Origin: an uncultured Pseudomonadota bacterium
GTDB taxonomy: Bacteria; Pseudomonadota; Gammaproteobacteria; Steroidobacterales; Steroidobacteraceae
DNA: 64,000 nt
Reading direction: 5' to 3'
Assembly (NCBI GenBank): GCA_946479515.1
Contig: CAMLGF010000012.1
Location: 16,313-80,312, forward strand
Positions 28,776 through 37,445 of the stretch are shown here, piece by piece. Both the position numbers and the translations under genes were made by a program. The notes below the pieces were generated by a model. It was not told where the DNA came from and made no database searches. It was given only the letters and a program-made list of their open reading frames with translations. The stretch's first letter is position 1. Each line of letters begins with the position of its first letter.

Positions 28776-30290
28776 TCACCACGGCGCCGGCTTGTAGTCC
28801 TTCAGAAACTGTCCCCACACGTGTTGGCCGGTGAGCTTGCCGGTGAAGATCGGGTCGACGATGCGTGCCGCGCCGTCGATGATGTCGAGCGGTGGCGAGA
28901 ATCCCAGCTCGGCCTTGCGTGCCGCATGCACGGCGGGGTCCTCGTCGGTGACCCAGCCGGTGTCCACGGCGTTCATGTGGATGCCATCCCTCACGTAGTC
29001 GGGCGCGCTGGTGCGGGTCATCATGTTCAATGCGGCCTTGGCCATGTTGGTGTGCGGGTGCTTGTCGGTCTTGGTGGTGCGATAGAACTGGCCCTCCATC
29101 GCGCTCACGTTGACGATGTGCTTGTGTCGGCCGGGGGTGCGAAGCATGAGTGGCTTGAGGCGCGCATTGAGTATGTACGGCGCAATGGCGTTCACCAGCT
29201 GCACTTCGAGCAGCTCGGGAGTCGCGACTTCATGCAGGCGCAGGCGCCAGCTGTTCGTCGCGCGCAGGTCGATCTGCTGCCGGTCCTCGTCGAGGCGGTT
29301 CGCTGGGAACAGTGCTTCGCCGCCCTGGTAATCGTCGTCCAGATAGCGCCGCTGCGACAGCGCCGCGCTGTGCACGACGCCCTCGCCGGCACCCTGCCCG
29401 GACGCGATGAGCGCGTCGGACCGGCCCTGCGACCCCGTCAGCCTGCGGCACAGTTCATCGTGGCCTGCGAGTACGCCGCGCAGCCCCGCCGGCAGCGAGG
29501 CCACGGGCTCAGCCTCGCGCGACAGCAGGTGGCGGAAGAACCCGGCGGGCCGCCGCACCGTCTGGCAGGCGTTGTTGAGGATGTAATCGATGCGCGGCAG
29601 CCGTTCGAGCAGGTATCGGGTGAAGACCTCGACGCTGGGCGAGTGACGCAGATCCAGTCCGTGGATCTGCAGCCGCGCGCCGAACGAGGCGAAATCCGCC
29701 TCGCGCGAATACCGGTCCGCGGCGTCGATCGGAAAGCGCGTGGTCACGATGACGTGCGCGCCGGCGCGCAGTAGTTTGAGGGACGCCTGATAACCGATCT
29801 TGACGCGCGCGCCCGTGACCAGCGCGTACGTGCCGGTGAGGTCGGCGCGCTGTTCGCGCTTGGCGTAGTTGAAGTCGCCACAGGTCTCGCACATGGAGTC
29901 GTAGTAGCGATGCACGCTGGCGAAGGACCGCTTGCAGACGTAGCAGTCGCGCTCTCGATTCAGGCGGGGGCGCTCGGCTTGGCCCTGCGGGCCGGGCAAT
30001 TCCAGCCACAGAGGCTGGTAGACATCGGAGCGCCGTTGCACGCGCAGGCCGGCCTGATCGATGGCCTTGCGGTCCTGCTCCCTCGCGGCCTGGCGATCGG
30101 CGCGTCGAAACGCCTTGGCCATGCGCACGAGGTCGTGGCGTTCGGGTTTGGCGACGAGACCGGCCAGCGTCAGCAGCTCGCGGCGCTGTTCGCGGCTGAG
30201 CCGGGTGAGATGCGAGCGATCCGCCTCGACGGTCCTCAGCACGCGAATGCAGGCAGCGAAATCAGGTTCTGAAATTTCCATGCCGGCCAT
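28776..30290 (-). CDS. Short-chain dehydrogenase/reductase with N-terminal zinc-ribbon
   Basis: A 504-residue protein about twice the usual SDR length. A helical head (about 1-110) leads to a four-cysteine motif, C116-x2-C119 and C134-x2-C137, probably a zinc ribbon. The SDR domain follows: cofactor motif TGARVKIGY at 159-167, NNA at 239-241 and N368. A 100-residue insert (about 250-350) interrupts the fold. The active-site Ser is S396, but the YxxxK position reads TNMAK, with Thr414 in place of Tyr and K418 kept. Classic SDR chemistry may therefore be altered. The role is unknown. Two ATGs near the start (30290, 30281) are possible. Confidence 0.82.
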   Translation of the reverse strand: MAGMEISEPDFAACIRVLRTVEADRSHLTRLSREQRRELLTLAGLVAKPERHDLVRMAKAFRRADRQAAREQDRKAIDQAGLRVQRRSDVYQPLWLELPGPQGQAERPRLNRERDCYVCKRSFASVHRYYDSMCETCGDFNYAKREQRADLTGTYALVTGARVKIGYQASLKLLRAGAHVIVTTRFPIDAADRYSREADFASFGARLQIHGLDLRHSPSVEVFTRYLLERLPRIDYILNNACQTVRRPAGFFRHLLSREAEPVASLPAGLRGVLAGHDELCRRLTGSQGRSDALIASGQGAGEGVVHSAALSQRRYLDDDYQGGEALFPANRLDEDRQQIDLRATNSWRLRLHEVATPELLEVQLVNAIAPYILNARLKPLMLRTPGRHKHIVNVSAMEGQFYRTTKTDKHPHTNMAKAALNMMTRTSAPDYVRDGIHMNAVDTGWVTDEDPAVHAARKAELGFSPPLDIIDGAARIVDPIFTGKLTGQHVWGQFLKDYKPAPW

Positions 30291-30343
30291 TGTAGGGGGC
30301 CGCGCCGCGGTCCGTTTGCGCGTGGCGCTGTTAAGCTCGCGCC

Positions 30344-31234
30344 ATGAAACGAATCGCCTTTCTCGGGCTGGGCATCATGGGTGCGGCGATGGCGCGACGG
30401 CTGCTGGCCCAGGGTTTCGATCTCACGGTGTGGAATCGCAATCCGTCGCGAACGACGTCACTGGTGGCGGCCGGCGCGCGCCCTGCCGCATCGCCCGCGG
30501 ATGCGGCGCAGGGCGCCGAAGCGGTGCTCGCCATGGTCGCGGACGACGGCGCCTCGCGCGCGGTGTGGCTGGGCCAGGGCGGCGCCGGGAAGGGCGCCCT
30601 GGATACGATGGCCCGCGGCGCACTGGCCATCGATTCGAGCACGCTCACCGTCGACTGGATGCGTGAGCTCGGCCAGGCGGCGGCGGTGCGCGGCGTGCCG
30701 TTCCTGGATGCCCCGGTCACGGGCACCCGGCGGCACGCGGAAGAGGGCGCGCTGAAATTCCTCGTCGGCGGGGAGGAGTCGCAGGTGCGACGCGCACAGC
30801 CGCTGTTCGCGGCCCTGGGTCGCGGACACGTGCACGTGGGACCCGCGGGCAGCGGCGCACTGCTCAAGCTCATCAACAATTTCATGTGCGGCGTGCAGGT
30901 GGCCAGCCTCGCGGAGGCGCTTGCCATGGCGCAACGCCATGGGCTCGACCTGCGGCTGGCGGCGGACGTGCTCGCGGCCGGCTCGCCGGGCAGCCCTCTC
31001 GTCGGGATGCTGGCCGAACGCATGGTGGCACGCGACTACACGCCGAACTTCCTCGTGCCGCTGATGATCAAGGACCTGAACTACGTGCTGGAGACTTTCG
31101 CCGCGTCGGGAATCGACCTGGCCGACGCACGCGCGGCACGCGAGCGCTTTCGCGACGCAGTGGCCGCGGGACATGGGGAAAAGGACATTGCCGCGGTGGT
31201 CGAGCCGCTGTGGGCCGACCGAGGGGAGGCATAG
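30344..31234 (+). CDS. NAD(P)-dependent beta-hydroxyacid dehydrogenase (3-hydroxyisobutyrate dehydrogenase family)
   Basis: A 296-residue oxidoreductase. GLGIMGAAMA is the dinucleotide-binding turn, DAPVTGTRRHAEEGAL the substrate motif, and the catalytic Lys is in SGALLKLINN. The family reduces or oxidises beta-hydroxyacids such as 3-hydroxyisobutyrate, tartronate semialdehyde or glyoxylate. The member here is not specific enough to name. It ends two bases before the amidohydrolase gene, with GGGGAGG as the next ribosome site, so they are likely one operon. Confidence 0.9.
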   Translation: MKRIAFLGLGIMGAAMARRLLAQGFDLTVWNRNPSRTTSLVAAGARPAASPADAAQGAEAVLAMVADDGASRAVWLGQGGAGKGALDTMARGALAIDSSTLTVDWMRELGQAAAVRGVPFLDAPVTGTRRHAEEGALKFLVGGEESQVRRAQPLFAALGRGHVHVGPAGSGALLKLINNFMCGVQVASLAEALAMAQRHGLDLRLAADVLAAGSPGSPLVGMLAERMVARDYTPNFLVPLMIKDLNYVLETFAASGIDLADARAARERFRDAVAAGHGEKDIAAVVEPLWADRGEA

Positions 31235-31236
31235 AC

Positions 31237-32079
31237 ATGAAGGGTTTGCTGTGCGTGCTTGCACTGGCCAGCTGCGCGCCGGCCATCTGCCAGCAGAAGG
31301 TGTTCGACGTGCACGTCCACCTCCACCACGGTGAGGCATCCCTCCACGAGTACCAGGCGCAGGTCGAAGAGGCGGGGATCGCGCTGGCGGGTTTTGGCGC
31401 CATGTGGTTTGGCGGGCCCCATCAGGCGCCGGCCGGCCAGATCGCGCGCACGCGCCAGAGCAACGATGCGCAGCTCGCGCTGGCCGCGAAGTATCCCGGC
31501 CTGCTGCCGATCGTGACCGTGCATCCGTACGACGGTCGGGACGCAATCACCGAACTGGAACGCGTGGCGCGCCGCGGTGCCAGGGTGCTGAAGCTGCATC
31601 CGCACACCCAGCAGTTCGACACCACCGATCCGCGTGTGTTGAGCCTGGTGCGGCGGGCGGGTGAGCTCGAAGTGGTGGTGCTGATGGACAACGCCGGCAT
31701 CATCCCGGGCGATTGCGAGAACCTGTTCAACCTGGCGGTGAAGAGTCCCGGGACGAAATTCATCTTCGCCCACCTGGGCGGATTGAATTTCCGCTTCTGG
31801 AACATCCTCGCGTTGGCGCGCACCGCCGAGAATTTCTTCGCGGACAATGTGTACTTCGACATCTCCGGAGTCGCGATCCTCGCCGCGGGTTCGCCGCTGC
31901 AGCAGGAGTTCGTGTGGACGCTGCGAAACGTGGGCGTCGACCACATCCTGATGGGTTCGGATTTCCCGCAGATGTCGCTGCCCCGGACACTGACGGCGTT
32001 CGACCGGCTTGGCCTGACCGCGGATGAACGGGCAAGGATCCTGTACGGGAATGCTCGCGGGCTCTTCGGCCTGGAGTGA
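31237..32079 (+). CDS. Exported amidohydrolase-family protein (TIM-barrel metal hydrolase)
   Basis: A 280-residue protein with signal peptide about 1-18 (MKGLLCVLALASCAPAIC); the Cys at residue 13 or 18 may form a lipobox. The amidohydrolase_2-type signals are HVHLHHG near the start, LKLHPHTQQF, FAHLGG and GSDFPQMS, giving the expected His and Asp metal ligands. The gene follows the beta-hydroxyacid dehydrogenase with a strong ribosome site (GGGGAGG). Decarboxylase or hydrolase activity on a cyclic or aromatic acid is common in the family, but nothing here selects a substrate. Confidence 0.85.
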   Translation: MKGLLCVLALASCAPAICQQKVFDVHVHLHHGEASLHEYQAQVEEAGIALAGFGAMWFGGPHQAPAGQIARTRQSNDAQLALAAKYPGLLPIVTVHPYDGRDAITELERVARRGARVLKLHPHTQQFDTTDPRVLSLVRRAGELEVVVLMDNAGIIPGDCENLFNLAVKSPGTKFIFAHLGGLNFRFWNILALARTAENFFADNVYFDISGVAILAAGSPLQQEFVWTLRNVGVDHILMGSDFPQMSLPRTLTAFDRLGLTADERARILYGNARGLFGLE

Positions 32080-32082
32080 CCC

Positions 32083-32625
32083 TCAACGCGGCGCGCCGAA
32101 CTCCTGCACCCAGTAGATGTGGCCGCGCTTCCTGCCGACGGCGAAGCCGACCCCGATCTCGCGGAACTTCGGTTCCATGATGTTTGCGCAATGTCCGGGG
32201 CTGCCCAGCCAGCCGGCCACCACTTCCTCGGCGGACTCCGGGCCGAATGCGATGTTTTCGCCGGTGAGGCGCCATTGATAGCCGGCGCGGCGCACCCGGT
32301 CCCTGGGCTGGCTGCCGTCGCTGCCGCGATGATCGAAGTACGCCTTGCGCGCCATGTCGCGCGCGTGCTCACCGGCCGCCGCAGCGAGCTTGCGTGACAC
32401 GGCCAATGGCGGCGCGGCGGCGAAGCGCTCACGGCCGCATCGGCGGGCGTGGCTTCGGGCGGCATTCACCAGTTCCACGACGCGCGTGTGCACCTTGGCG
32501 ACGGACTCCCGCGCCACCATCGCGTCCCTGGCGGACACGGCCGCGGCCAGGACGAATGCCGCCAGGAGCGCGAGAGCCGTCCGCGAGGCCAGTGGCGTGA
32601 TCCGTCGAAGTGCGATTCCATGCAT
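32083..32625 (-). CDS. CAP (SCP/PR1) domain secreted protein
   Basis: A 180-residue exported protein. Signal peptide about 1-33 (ending VSA) supports the ATG at 32625, although the frame is open further upstream. The CAP domain covers most of the rest, with the hallmark GENIAFG, EVVAGWLGSPGHCANIM and FREIGVGF. Bacterial CAP proteins are found in the envelope and often bind lipids or act on the cell wall, but the biochemical role is usually unknown. It converges on the amidohydrolase gene with a 3-base gap. Confidence 0.88.
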   Translation of the reverse strand: MHGIALRRITPLASRTALALLAAFVLAAAVSARDAMVARESVAKVHTRVVELVNAARSHARRCGRERFAAAPPLAVSRKLAAAAGEHARDMARKAYFDHRGSDGSQPRDRVRRAGYQWRLTGENIAFGPESAEEVVAGWLGSPGHCANIMEPKFREIGVGFAVGRKRGHIYWVQEFGAPR

Positions 32626-32937
32626 GGCCCGAGTATTCCTGCGCCGCGCTGAACACCAGATGAAGACGAGGATCCTGCACGGCAACCGCGCCGGCGTTCG
32701 AAACGCAGCGTTGCGCCGGCCGTGGACGCGGCCGTCTACCATGCGCCTGGGCGAGTCGCAATCGCATCGGCGAATCCGCAGGCGACTGCTGCGACAAAAG
32801 TCCTGCGGTCGGCGCGACGGGTTGCTGCGACGCACATGCCGATCTAACTAGAGGGGCGGTCCACGGGCGCCGCTTGGCGAATCTTCAGGAACCGGAGTAG
32901 CGTAAGCCCGCGCGCCACCATCACCAACAGGGCATCC
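32626..32937. other. Intergenic region before the 32.9-35.8 kb operon
   Basis: About 310 bases between divergent genes. I see no clear promoter boxes, no palindromic operator and no small gene with a credible ribosome site. Confidence 0.35.
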
Positions 32938-33684
32938 ATGGACCCGGAGCAGCGACTGACGACCCTCGAGCAGAAAGTGGATGCCTGGATCGCGCTGGAT
33001 GCGCGGCTCGAGGCGATCGAGGGTTCCCTCAAGAAGATGAGTCCCAGGTCGTCGCTGCGCGACTGGATCCAGGCGCTGTCGCCGTTCCTCACCGCGGTGG
33101 TCATCTTCGTCATGGGGTTCGTGCTCAAGGATTCGGTCACGCAGGCACTGGAGCGCGAGAAGCTCGACCTCAGCTACGTCACCAATGTGCGCGACCTCAT
33201 CAAGGGCTTCGATACTGCGCAGGAACAAGCCTCGGCGGATTCCAACGCCATCGCGCTCGCGATGTATGGTCGGTTCGCGCTCGTGCCACTGGTCGAGCGG
33301 CTGCAGGGCGGTGACGTGGCGCAGCTCGCGGCGGAGCGCGGCCTGCGCATCGTGGCGGCCTCCGACCCGGCGGCGGCCTGCACCGCGTTCACCCGCATCC
33401 TGAGAGACCCGGCGCGCCAGTACACCTGGCAGACGCACGAGGCGGCCGTGCGTCTCATGGGCGCGGCGGACTGCGTGCCGGCCATCGGACTGCTGCGTGC
33501 CTATCGAGAGCAGCTGCGCGCACTCGAAGATCCGGCGCGGCTCGCGGATTTCGCGCGGCGCTTTTCGAACCGCGATGCATTCGATGCCGAGAACGTCGCT
33601 GGCTTCACCACCCAGGTCGAGGACGCGACGGCCATTCTCGAGGTGTCACGCGAGAACAGTGGAGGCAACGCATGGTGGCGATGA
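32938..33684 (+). CDS. Single-pass membrane protein with cytoplasmic coiled coil, unknown
   Basis: A 248-residue protein I do not recognise. The first 40 residues look like a short coiled coil (LEQKVDAWIALDARLEAIEGSL). One membrane segment follows at about 47-68 (SPFLTAVVIFVMGFVLKD). The remaining 175 residues are helical and Ala-rich, with units resembling HEAT or TPR helices. It is the first gene of a tight three-gene operon: the next ATG lies inside its 3' end. The pairing with two secreted proteins suggests a membrane-anchored partner in an envelope complex. This is inference. Confidence 0.7.
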   Translation: MDPEQRLTTLEQKVDAWIALDARLEAIEGSLKKMSPRSSLRDWIQALSPFLTAVVIFVMGFVLKDSVTQALEREKLDLSYVTNVRDLIKGFDTAQEQASADSNAIALAMYGRFALVPLVERLQGGDVAQLAAERGLRIVAASDPAAACTAFTRILRDPARQYTWQTHEAAVRLMGAADCVPAIGLLRAYREQLRALEDPARLADFARRFSNRDAFDAENVAGFTTQVEDATAILEVSRENSGGNAWWR

Positions 33685-34475
33685 CACGGTCGGTGGCGGT
33701 CGCCATCCTGCTGCTGGCGCCGGCGCTGGCATCGGCGCAGCTGGCGGAATGCTCGGGTCTCGGCGGCGGTTCGAGCGACTACAAGGTGGTGATGGACGAG
33801 CTGTCGCTGCCCGCCGATTCGGGGCCCGCCGCGGCGCGGCTGCGCGAGCTCAAGGAGCGCCTGGCCTTCACGCTGAGCCTGCAGTTGCGCGACTTCCAGA
33901 GTGACGTCGTCAGCCGCAGGATTTCGCCGGCGATCGGCCTGGGCCTGGTCAGCTGCGCGAATCGCAAGCCCTCGCCCGGCGGCCTGGAGTTCGACGCGCT
34001 GCGCGTGCGCACGCTCAACAATCAGCGCGTGGTGGTGGAACTCTGGGGCCACCTGCTAGCGCCCGATGCACCCGCCACGGGCGCGCCGCATGCGCTCATC
34101 GGCTACGTGATTCCGCCGGTGCTCCACTATCTACCCGACCAGTCGATACTCGGGCGCTTCTCGGTGGAGTATCCCAAGCAGGGCGGCGGGCCGGCGGCGT
34201 CACTGCAGTTGCCGGAGGCTTCGGCGTTCGCGCTGGTGGGCCTGGCAGTGAAGGCCGCCCGGGCCAACAAGTACGACCTGGCGACCTGGGCATTCGTCCG
34301 CAGCGAGTCGAGCATCCGGCAGGCGCAGGACATCGGCGGTTCCGCGGAGCTCGGCGACCTGCTCGCCTACGTGCAGAAGGCGGCCTGTGAAGTGCGCGAG
34401 CGGGCGCGCAACGACGCCAGCTACGACGGCGCGCTGTCGCTGACGCCGCGGGAACTCTGTGGAGCAAGCACATGA
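33672..34475 (+). CDS. Secreted protein of unknown function, second gene of the operon
   Basis: A 267-residue exported protein with signal peptide about 1-23 (ending ASA). GGAGG lies seven bases before the ATG at 33672, which overlaps the previous gene by 13 bases. The mature region contains several Cys (ECSGL, LVSCANRK, KAACEV, RELCGAST) that may form disulfides. No named domain is recognised. The C-terminal half is helical. Its stop overlaps the ATG of the next gene (ATGA), so it is made with the neighbouring proteins. Confidence 0.72.
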   Translation: MVAMTRSVAVAILLLAPALASAQLAECSGLGGGSSDYKVVMDELSLPADSGPAAARLRELKERLAFTLSLQLRDFQSDVVSRRISPAIGLGLVSCANRKPSPGGLEFDALRVRTLNNQRVVVELWGHLLAPDAPATGAPHALIGYVIPPVLHYLPDQSILGRFSVEYPKQGGGPAASLQLPEASAFALVGLAVKAARANKYDLATWAFVRSESSIRQAQDIGGSAELGDLLAYVQKAACEVRERARNDASYDGALSLTPRELCGAST

Positions 34476-35758
34476 GCGGGTTGCGCGGCCTCCTCTGGAT
34501 TGCATCACTCGCGTTGCTGGCCGCACTGCCGTCCACGGCATTTGCGGGAGCCGCGAGCCCATGCAGCAAGCCCGTGGTGTTCGACTCGAACGTGCAGGTA
34601 CACATCTTCCCGTTCACGGCGGAGTCCGCGCTCACCCGCGAGGCGCGCGCGCTCGCCACGCTGTTGCAGCGTCACGTGCTGTTCGCGGCACTCAAGTACC
34701 CGAGCATCGGCGTACAGGAATTGCTCGACGACGACTCGCCGTGCAGCTTCGGCCAGGTTGCGGGCCGCATCAGCGCCGGACTGCGACCGGACCAGACGGC
34801 GATCTTCCTGCGCGGCCGCATCTTCGAGCAGGACGGGGTGATCTATCTCAAGAGCTTCGTGGACGTGAAGGCGCCGGCGGCCCGGAGCGAAATTCGCTGG
34901 CCCCTGGCCCTGGATGCGGCGGCCGATGCCCGGGTGGCCGTCACCACGGTGGTGCCGCTCGCGATCGAGAGCTTCGCGCCGCGGGCAATCCCGGTTTCGT
35001 TCCTCGAGCGGCTGCAGCCCTCGCAGATCGAAGCGCGGCGCGTGCACGCGGAGCCGAGCGGTGACTCGCCTTTCCAGGAGCTGCCGGACGGCACCGGCGG
35101 GCGTTACACCTTCCTGGTGTTCCAGGCGCGCGACGACTGGATGCGCGTGCGCGTCCTGCCGTTCGGCATCGAAGGCTGGATGCCGGCGCATGCGCTGGCC
35201 GGCGGCGATCTGCTCAAGGGAGAGTTTCCCGAGCTGTACTTCGTCGATGCATTGGTCGGCTATTTTGCGCTCTCCGGCAAGCGGGGCGACAATGCCCGAA
35301 TTCTCGAGCGCACCCGGCAGTCGTTCGAGCGTTACCTGAGCGTCACCGGCAATGCGGCCGAGCCGGACGCGCGCGCGCTGGCCCGGGTTCTCATGGGCAA
35401 TGCGCGGCTGCTTGCGGCGGGCGATGACTGGGATGAAGCCACGCTGGGCGACGCGCAACGCGACTACCGGCGCGCCGTGCAGGAGTCGCCCACCTGGAGC
35501 CCGGCCCGCGCACATCTGCTCGCCGACACCACGCTGCTGTGCGCCCGCGGATCCTGCGAGGGTGGCGCCGCCGCGCTCGAATCCGCCTACCTGGAAGCGA
35601 TCGCGCGCGACCCGTTGAGCATCGATCTGGTCAATGGCCTCGGTGGCTACTACCAGGTCGCAGGGCTCAACCGGCTCACTACCGGGCTTGCAACACAGGA
35701 ACTGAAGGCCCGCGCCGAGAAGGTGCGGGCCGTGCAGGCGCGCATGTCGCGCCCGTGA
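34472..35758 (+). CDS. Secreted SH3-like and TPR-like protein, third gene of the operon
   Basis: A 428-residue exported protein. Signal peptide about 1-26 (ending FAG). A central region (about 185-245) has an SH3b-like pattern (ARRVHAEPSGDSPFQELPDG, then WMRVRVL and GWMPAHAL). The C-terminal third (about 290-420) is TPR-like, with ARALARVLMGNARLLAAGDD and RDYRRAVQESPTWSPARAHL. The ATG overlaps the previous stop by four bases. SH3b domains often bind cell-wall peptides, and TPRs bind partners, so an envelope assembly role is conceivable. No family name is recognised. Confidence 0.7.
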   Translation: MSGLRGLLWIASLALLAALPSTAFAGAASPCSKPVVFDSNVQVHIFPFTAESALTREARALATLLQRHVLFAALKYPSIGVQELLDDDSPCSFGQVAGRISAGLRPDQTAIFLRGRIFEQDGVIYLKSFVDVKAPAARSEIRWPLALDAAADARVAVTTVVPLAIESFAPRAIPVSFLERLQPSQIEARRVHAEPSGDSPFQELPDGTGGRYTFLVFQARDDWMRVRVLPFGIEGWMPAHALAGGDLLKGEFPELYFVDALVGYFALSGKRGDNARILERTRQSFERYLSVTGNAAEPDARALARVLMGNARLLAAGDDWDEATLGDAQRDYRRAVQESPTWSPARAHLLADTTLLCARGSCEGGAAALESAYLEAIARDPLSIDLVNGLGGYYQVAGLNRLTTGLATQELKARAEKVRAVQARMSRP

Positions 35759-35908
35759 GGCGCCACGTTCCCCGCCGTTCCTGTAGATAGAGGCCCGGCG
35801 CGCGGTTCGATCCGGCGCGGATGCGAACCACCGCACAATATGCCGGTGATCCGGCCGGTATGCTCCGTCGCACCTCGAGCCCCGGGGCTCGCTACTGGAG
35901 CGTTCCGT

Positions 35909-36367
35909 ATGCGTCGCAGCATTCTCCTGGTTTCGATCGCGGTCGTCGTCCTGTCCGCCTGCTCCGTCAGCAAGGCAGTGCATCAGCCCAAGGCGAAGGA
36001 TCTGAGCGTGCTCGACGTGGGCACGTCGCGCGATCGCGTGCTGCTCGAGCTCGGGCAGCCGGTAGTTAGCGAGAAGAATGCCGATGGCAACCAGATGGAC
36101 TACTTCAAGTTCATCCAGGGTCAGCACGGCGCGGCCAAGGCCGGCAAGGGCCTGCTGTACGGCGCCCTGGCCGTCGGAACACTGGGCCTGTCCGAGATCG
36201 TGACCAACCCCGTGGAAGGCACGGCAGGTGCGGGCAAGGAGATGCAGGTCAAGGTGACCTACGACCCGCAGAACATGGTGCAGCTCGTCGATGTCCTCAA
36301 GGACGAGCGCTGGATTCGCGTGCAGAAGGTTGGCGAAGCGGCCAGCGGCGGCGAAACGACCAGGTAA
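35909..36367 (+). CDS. Lipoprotein with BamE/SmpA-like core
   Basis: A 152-residue lipoprotein. The lipobox LSAC near residue 17 follows a short hydrophobic signal. The segment LSVLDVGTSRDRVLLELGQPV resembles the start of SmpA/BamE folds, in which a helix leads into a small beta sheet. A Gly/Ala-rich segment (KGLLYGALAVGTLGLSEIV) could touch a membrane. GGAG sits eight bases before the ATG. Function is unknown. A terminator follows. Confidence 0.7.
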   Translation: MRRSILLVSIAVVVLSACSVSKAVHQPKAKDLSVLDVGTSRDRVLLELGQPVVSEKNADGNQMDYFKFIQGQHGAAKAGKGLLYGALAVGTLGLSEIVTNPVEGTAGAGKEMQVKVTYDPQNMVQLVDVLKDERWIRVQKVGEAASGGETTR

Positions 36368-36394
36368 TCCATCCGGCAACCGGCCGGAACCCAG

Positions 36395-36426
36395 GCCCCT
36401 GGCGGTTGCCCGCCCGGGGCTTTTTC
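36395..36426 (+). terminator. Intrinsic terminator after the BamE-like lipoprotein gene
   Basis: An 11-base-pair stem with one mismatch (GCCCCTGGCGG and its partner, loop TTGC), followed by TTTTTC. Confidence 0.85.
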
Positions 36427-36508
36427 ATGTGGTGGCGCATTCCGGCCTGCATCGCCGGGTCGCGCTGACTCCAGGAAGGCGGATTTTCCTGCTATCTGCA
36501 CCCCTCGA

Positions 36509-37318
36509 ATGACCTTCGGGGGTTCAATCTTGCTCGCAGTCAGTCTCATCTGCGCGGTCGCGGCCGCACTGGCAATCGCGCTGTTTCGGCTCCCGCGTGC
36601 AAAACCGCCGGGATCGCGTCTGCTGCGTGCCGCTGCCTGGCTGTTGTTGGCCGGCGGCACCGGCGTATCCGGACTGCTGACGCTGGCGTTGTTCACAGGG
36701 AGATTCGGCCCCGAGCACTTCTGGTTTCGCGAACCCGCGTTCTTCATTGCGATCGCGGTGCTCGCCTGCGCGCTCATGTGGTGGCTGCGCCGTCCGGAGT
36801 CGCCCGTGCTGAGATGGGGCCTGCCGACAGCGCTCGCCGTGCTGGCCGTGGCCGGCGTGCTGCTGGGCCACGCGGACGGCCGCGCCACGCCTCTCTCGAT
36901 GTCGATGCCCACGCGCGCGATCGAGGCGCCCGCACTCACCTATGTCGACGGCGAAGGCCGCGCACGCAGCATCGCCGAGCTGCGCGGCAAGGTCGTGTTG
37001 CTCAACTTCTGGGCGACCTGGTGCACGCCCTGCCGGCGTGAGATGCCCTTGCTTGCGAAGCTGCAGCGCGAGCATGCCGCCGACGGCCTGGTGGTGCTGT
37101 TCGTCTCGCTCGAAGAGCCGGCGGTACTCGACCCCTTTCTCGCGGCACATCGCTTCGACGGCGTGCAGGGGCGACTGCTGCACGCGGCCGATTACTACGG
37201 CGCCGGCAGGTTCTATCCACTGAGCTACCTGATCTCGCGCGAAGGGCGCGTGGCCGAGCGATGGAGCGGCCGGCCACGCGAAGACTGGTTGGCCTCGCGC
37301 CTGGGCGAGTTGCTCTGA
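36509..37318 (+). CDS. TlpA-like thioredoxin with membrane N-terminus
   Basis: A 269-residue protein. Four hydrophobic segments occur in the first 125 residues (about 6-26, 45-65, 72-92 and 105-120). The thioredoxin domain (about 135-269) contains FWATWCTPC with the CTPC active site, and the family SLEEPAVL pattern. The active Cys pair is expected to face the periplasm and to reduce disulfides, for example in cytochrome c maturation. No ccm gene is next to it. The start ATG has no clear ribosome site. Confidence 0.87.
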   Translation: MTFGGSILLAVSLICAVAAALAIALFRLPRAKPPGSRLLRAAAWLLLAGGTGVSGLLTLALFTGRFGPEHFWFREPAFFIAIAVLACALMWWLRRPESPVLRWGLPTALAVLAVAGVLLGHADGRATPLSMSMPTRAIEAPALTYVDGEGRARSIAELRGKVVLLNFWATWCTPCRREMPLLAKLQREHAADGLVVLFVSLEEPAVLDPFLAAHRFDGVQGRLLHAADYYGAGRFYPLSYLISREGRVAERWSGRPREDWLASRLGELL

Positions 37319-37322
37319 TCCG

Positions 37323-37344
37323 CCGCTCGCGAAACCGCGAGCGG
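37323..37344. other. Perfect inverted repeat after the TlpA-like gene
   Basis: CCGCTCGC, six-base loop GAAACC, then GCGAGCGG. A perfect 8-base-pair hairpin. It lacks a T-run on the plus side, so it may be a weak terminator or an mRNA 3' end stabiliser. Confidence 0.45.
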
Positions 37345-37370
37345 AACTTGTTGGCAGTTTCCGATACTCG
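37343..37370 (+). promoter_or_regulatory. Weak candidate ECF-type promoter before the PLD operon
   Basis: GGAACTT at 37343-37349 is identical to the -35 element of RpoE-type sigma factors. About 15 bases downstream comes TACTCG, which does not fit the usual -10 well. It lies about 75-100 bases before the ATG at 37446. The match is suggestive only. Confidence 0.25.
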
Positions 37371-37445
37371 CGGCGCCCGGCTGACTTGGCACGCGGCCCG
37401 AGCGCGCGTGATCCTCGGCACACCCACCGCAGACAAGGATCCGTC

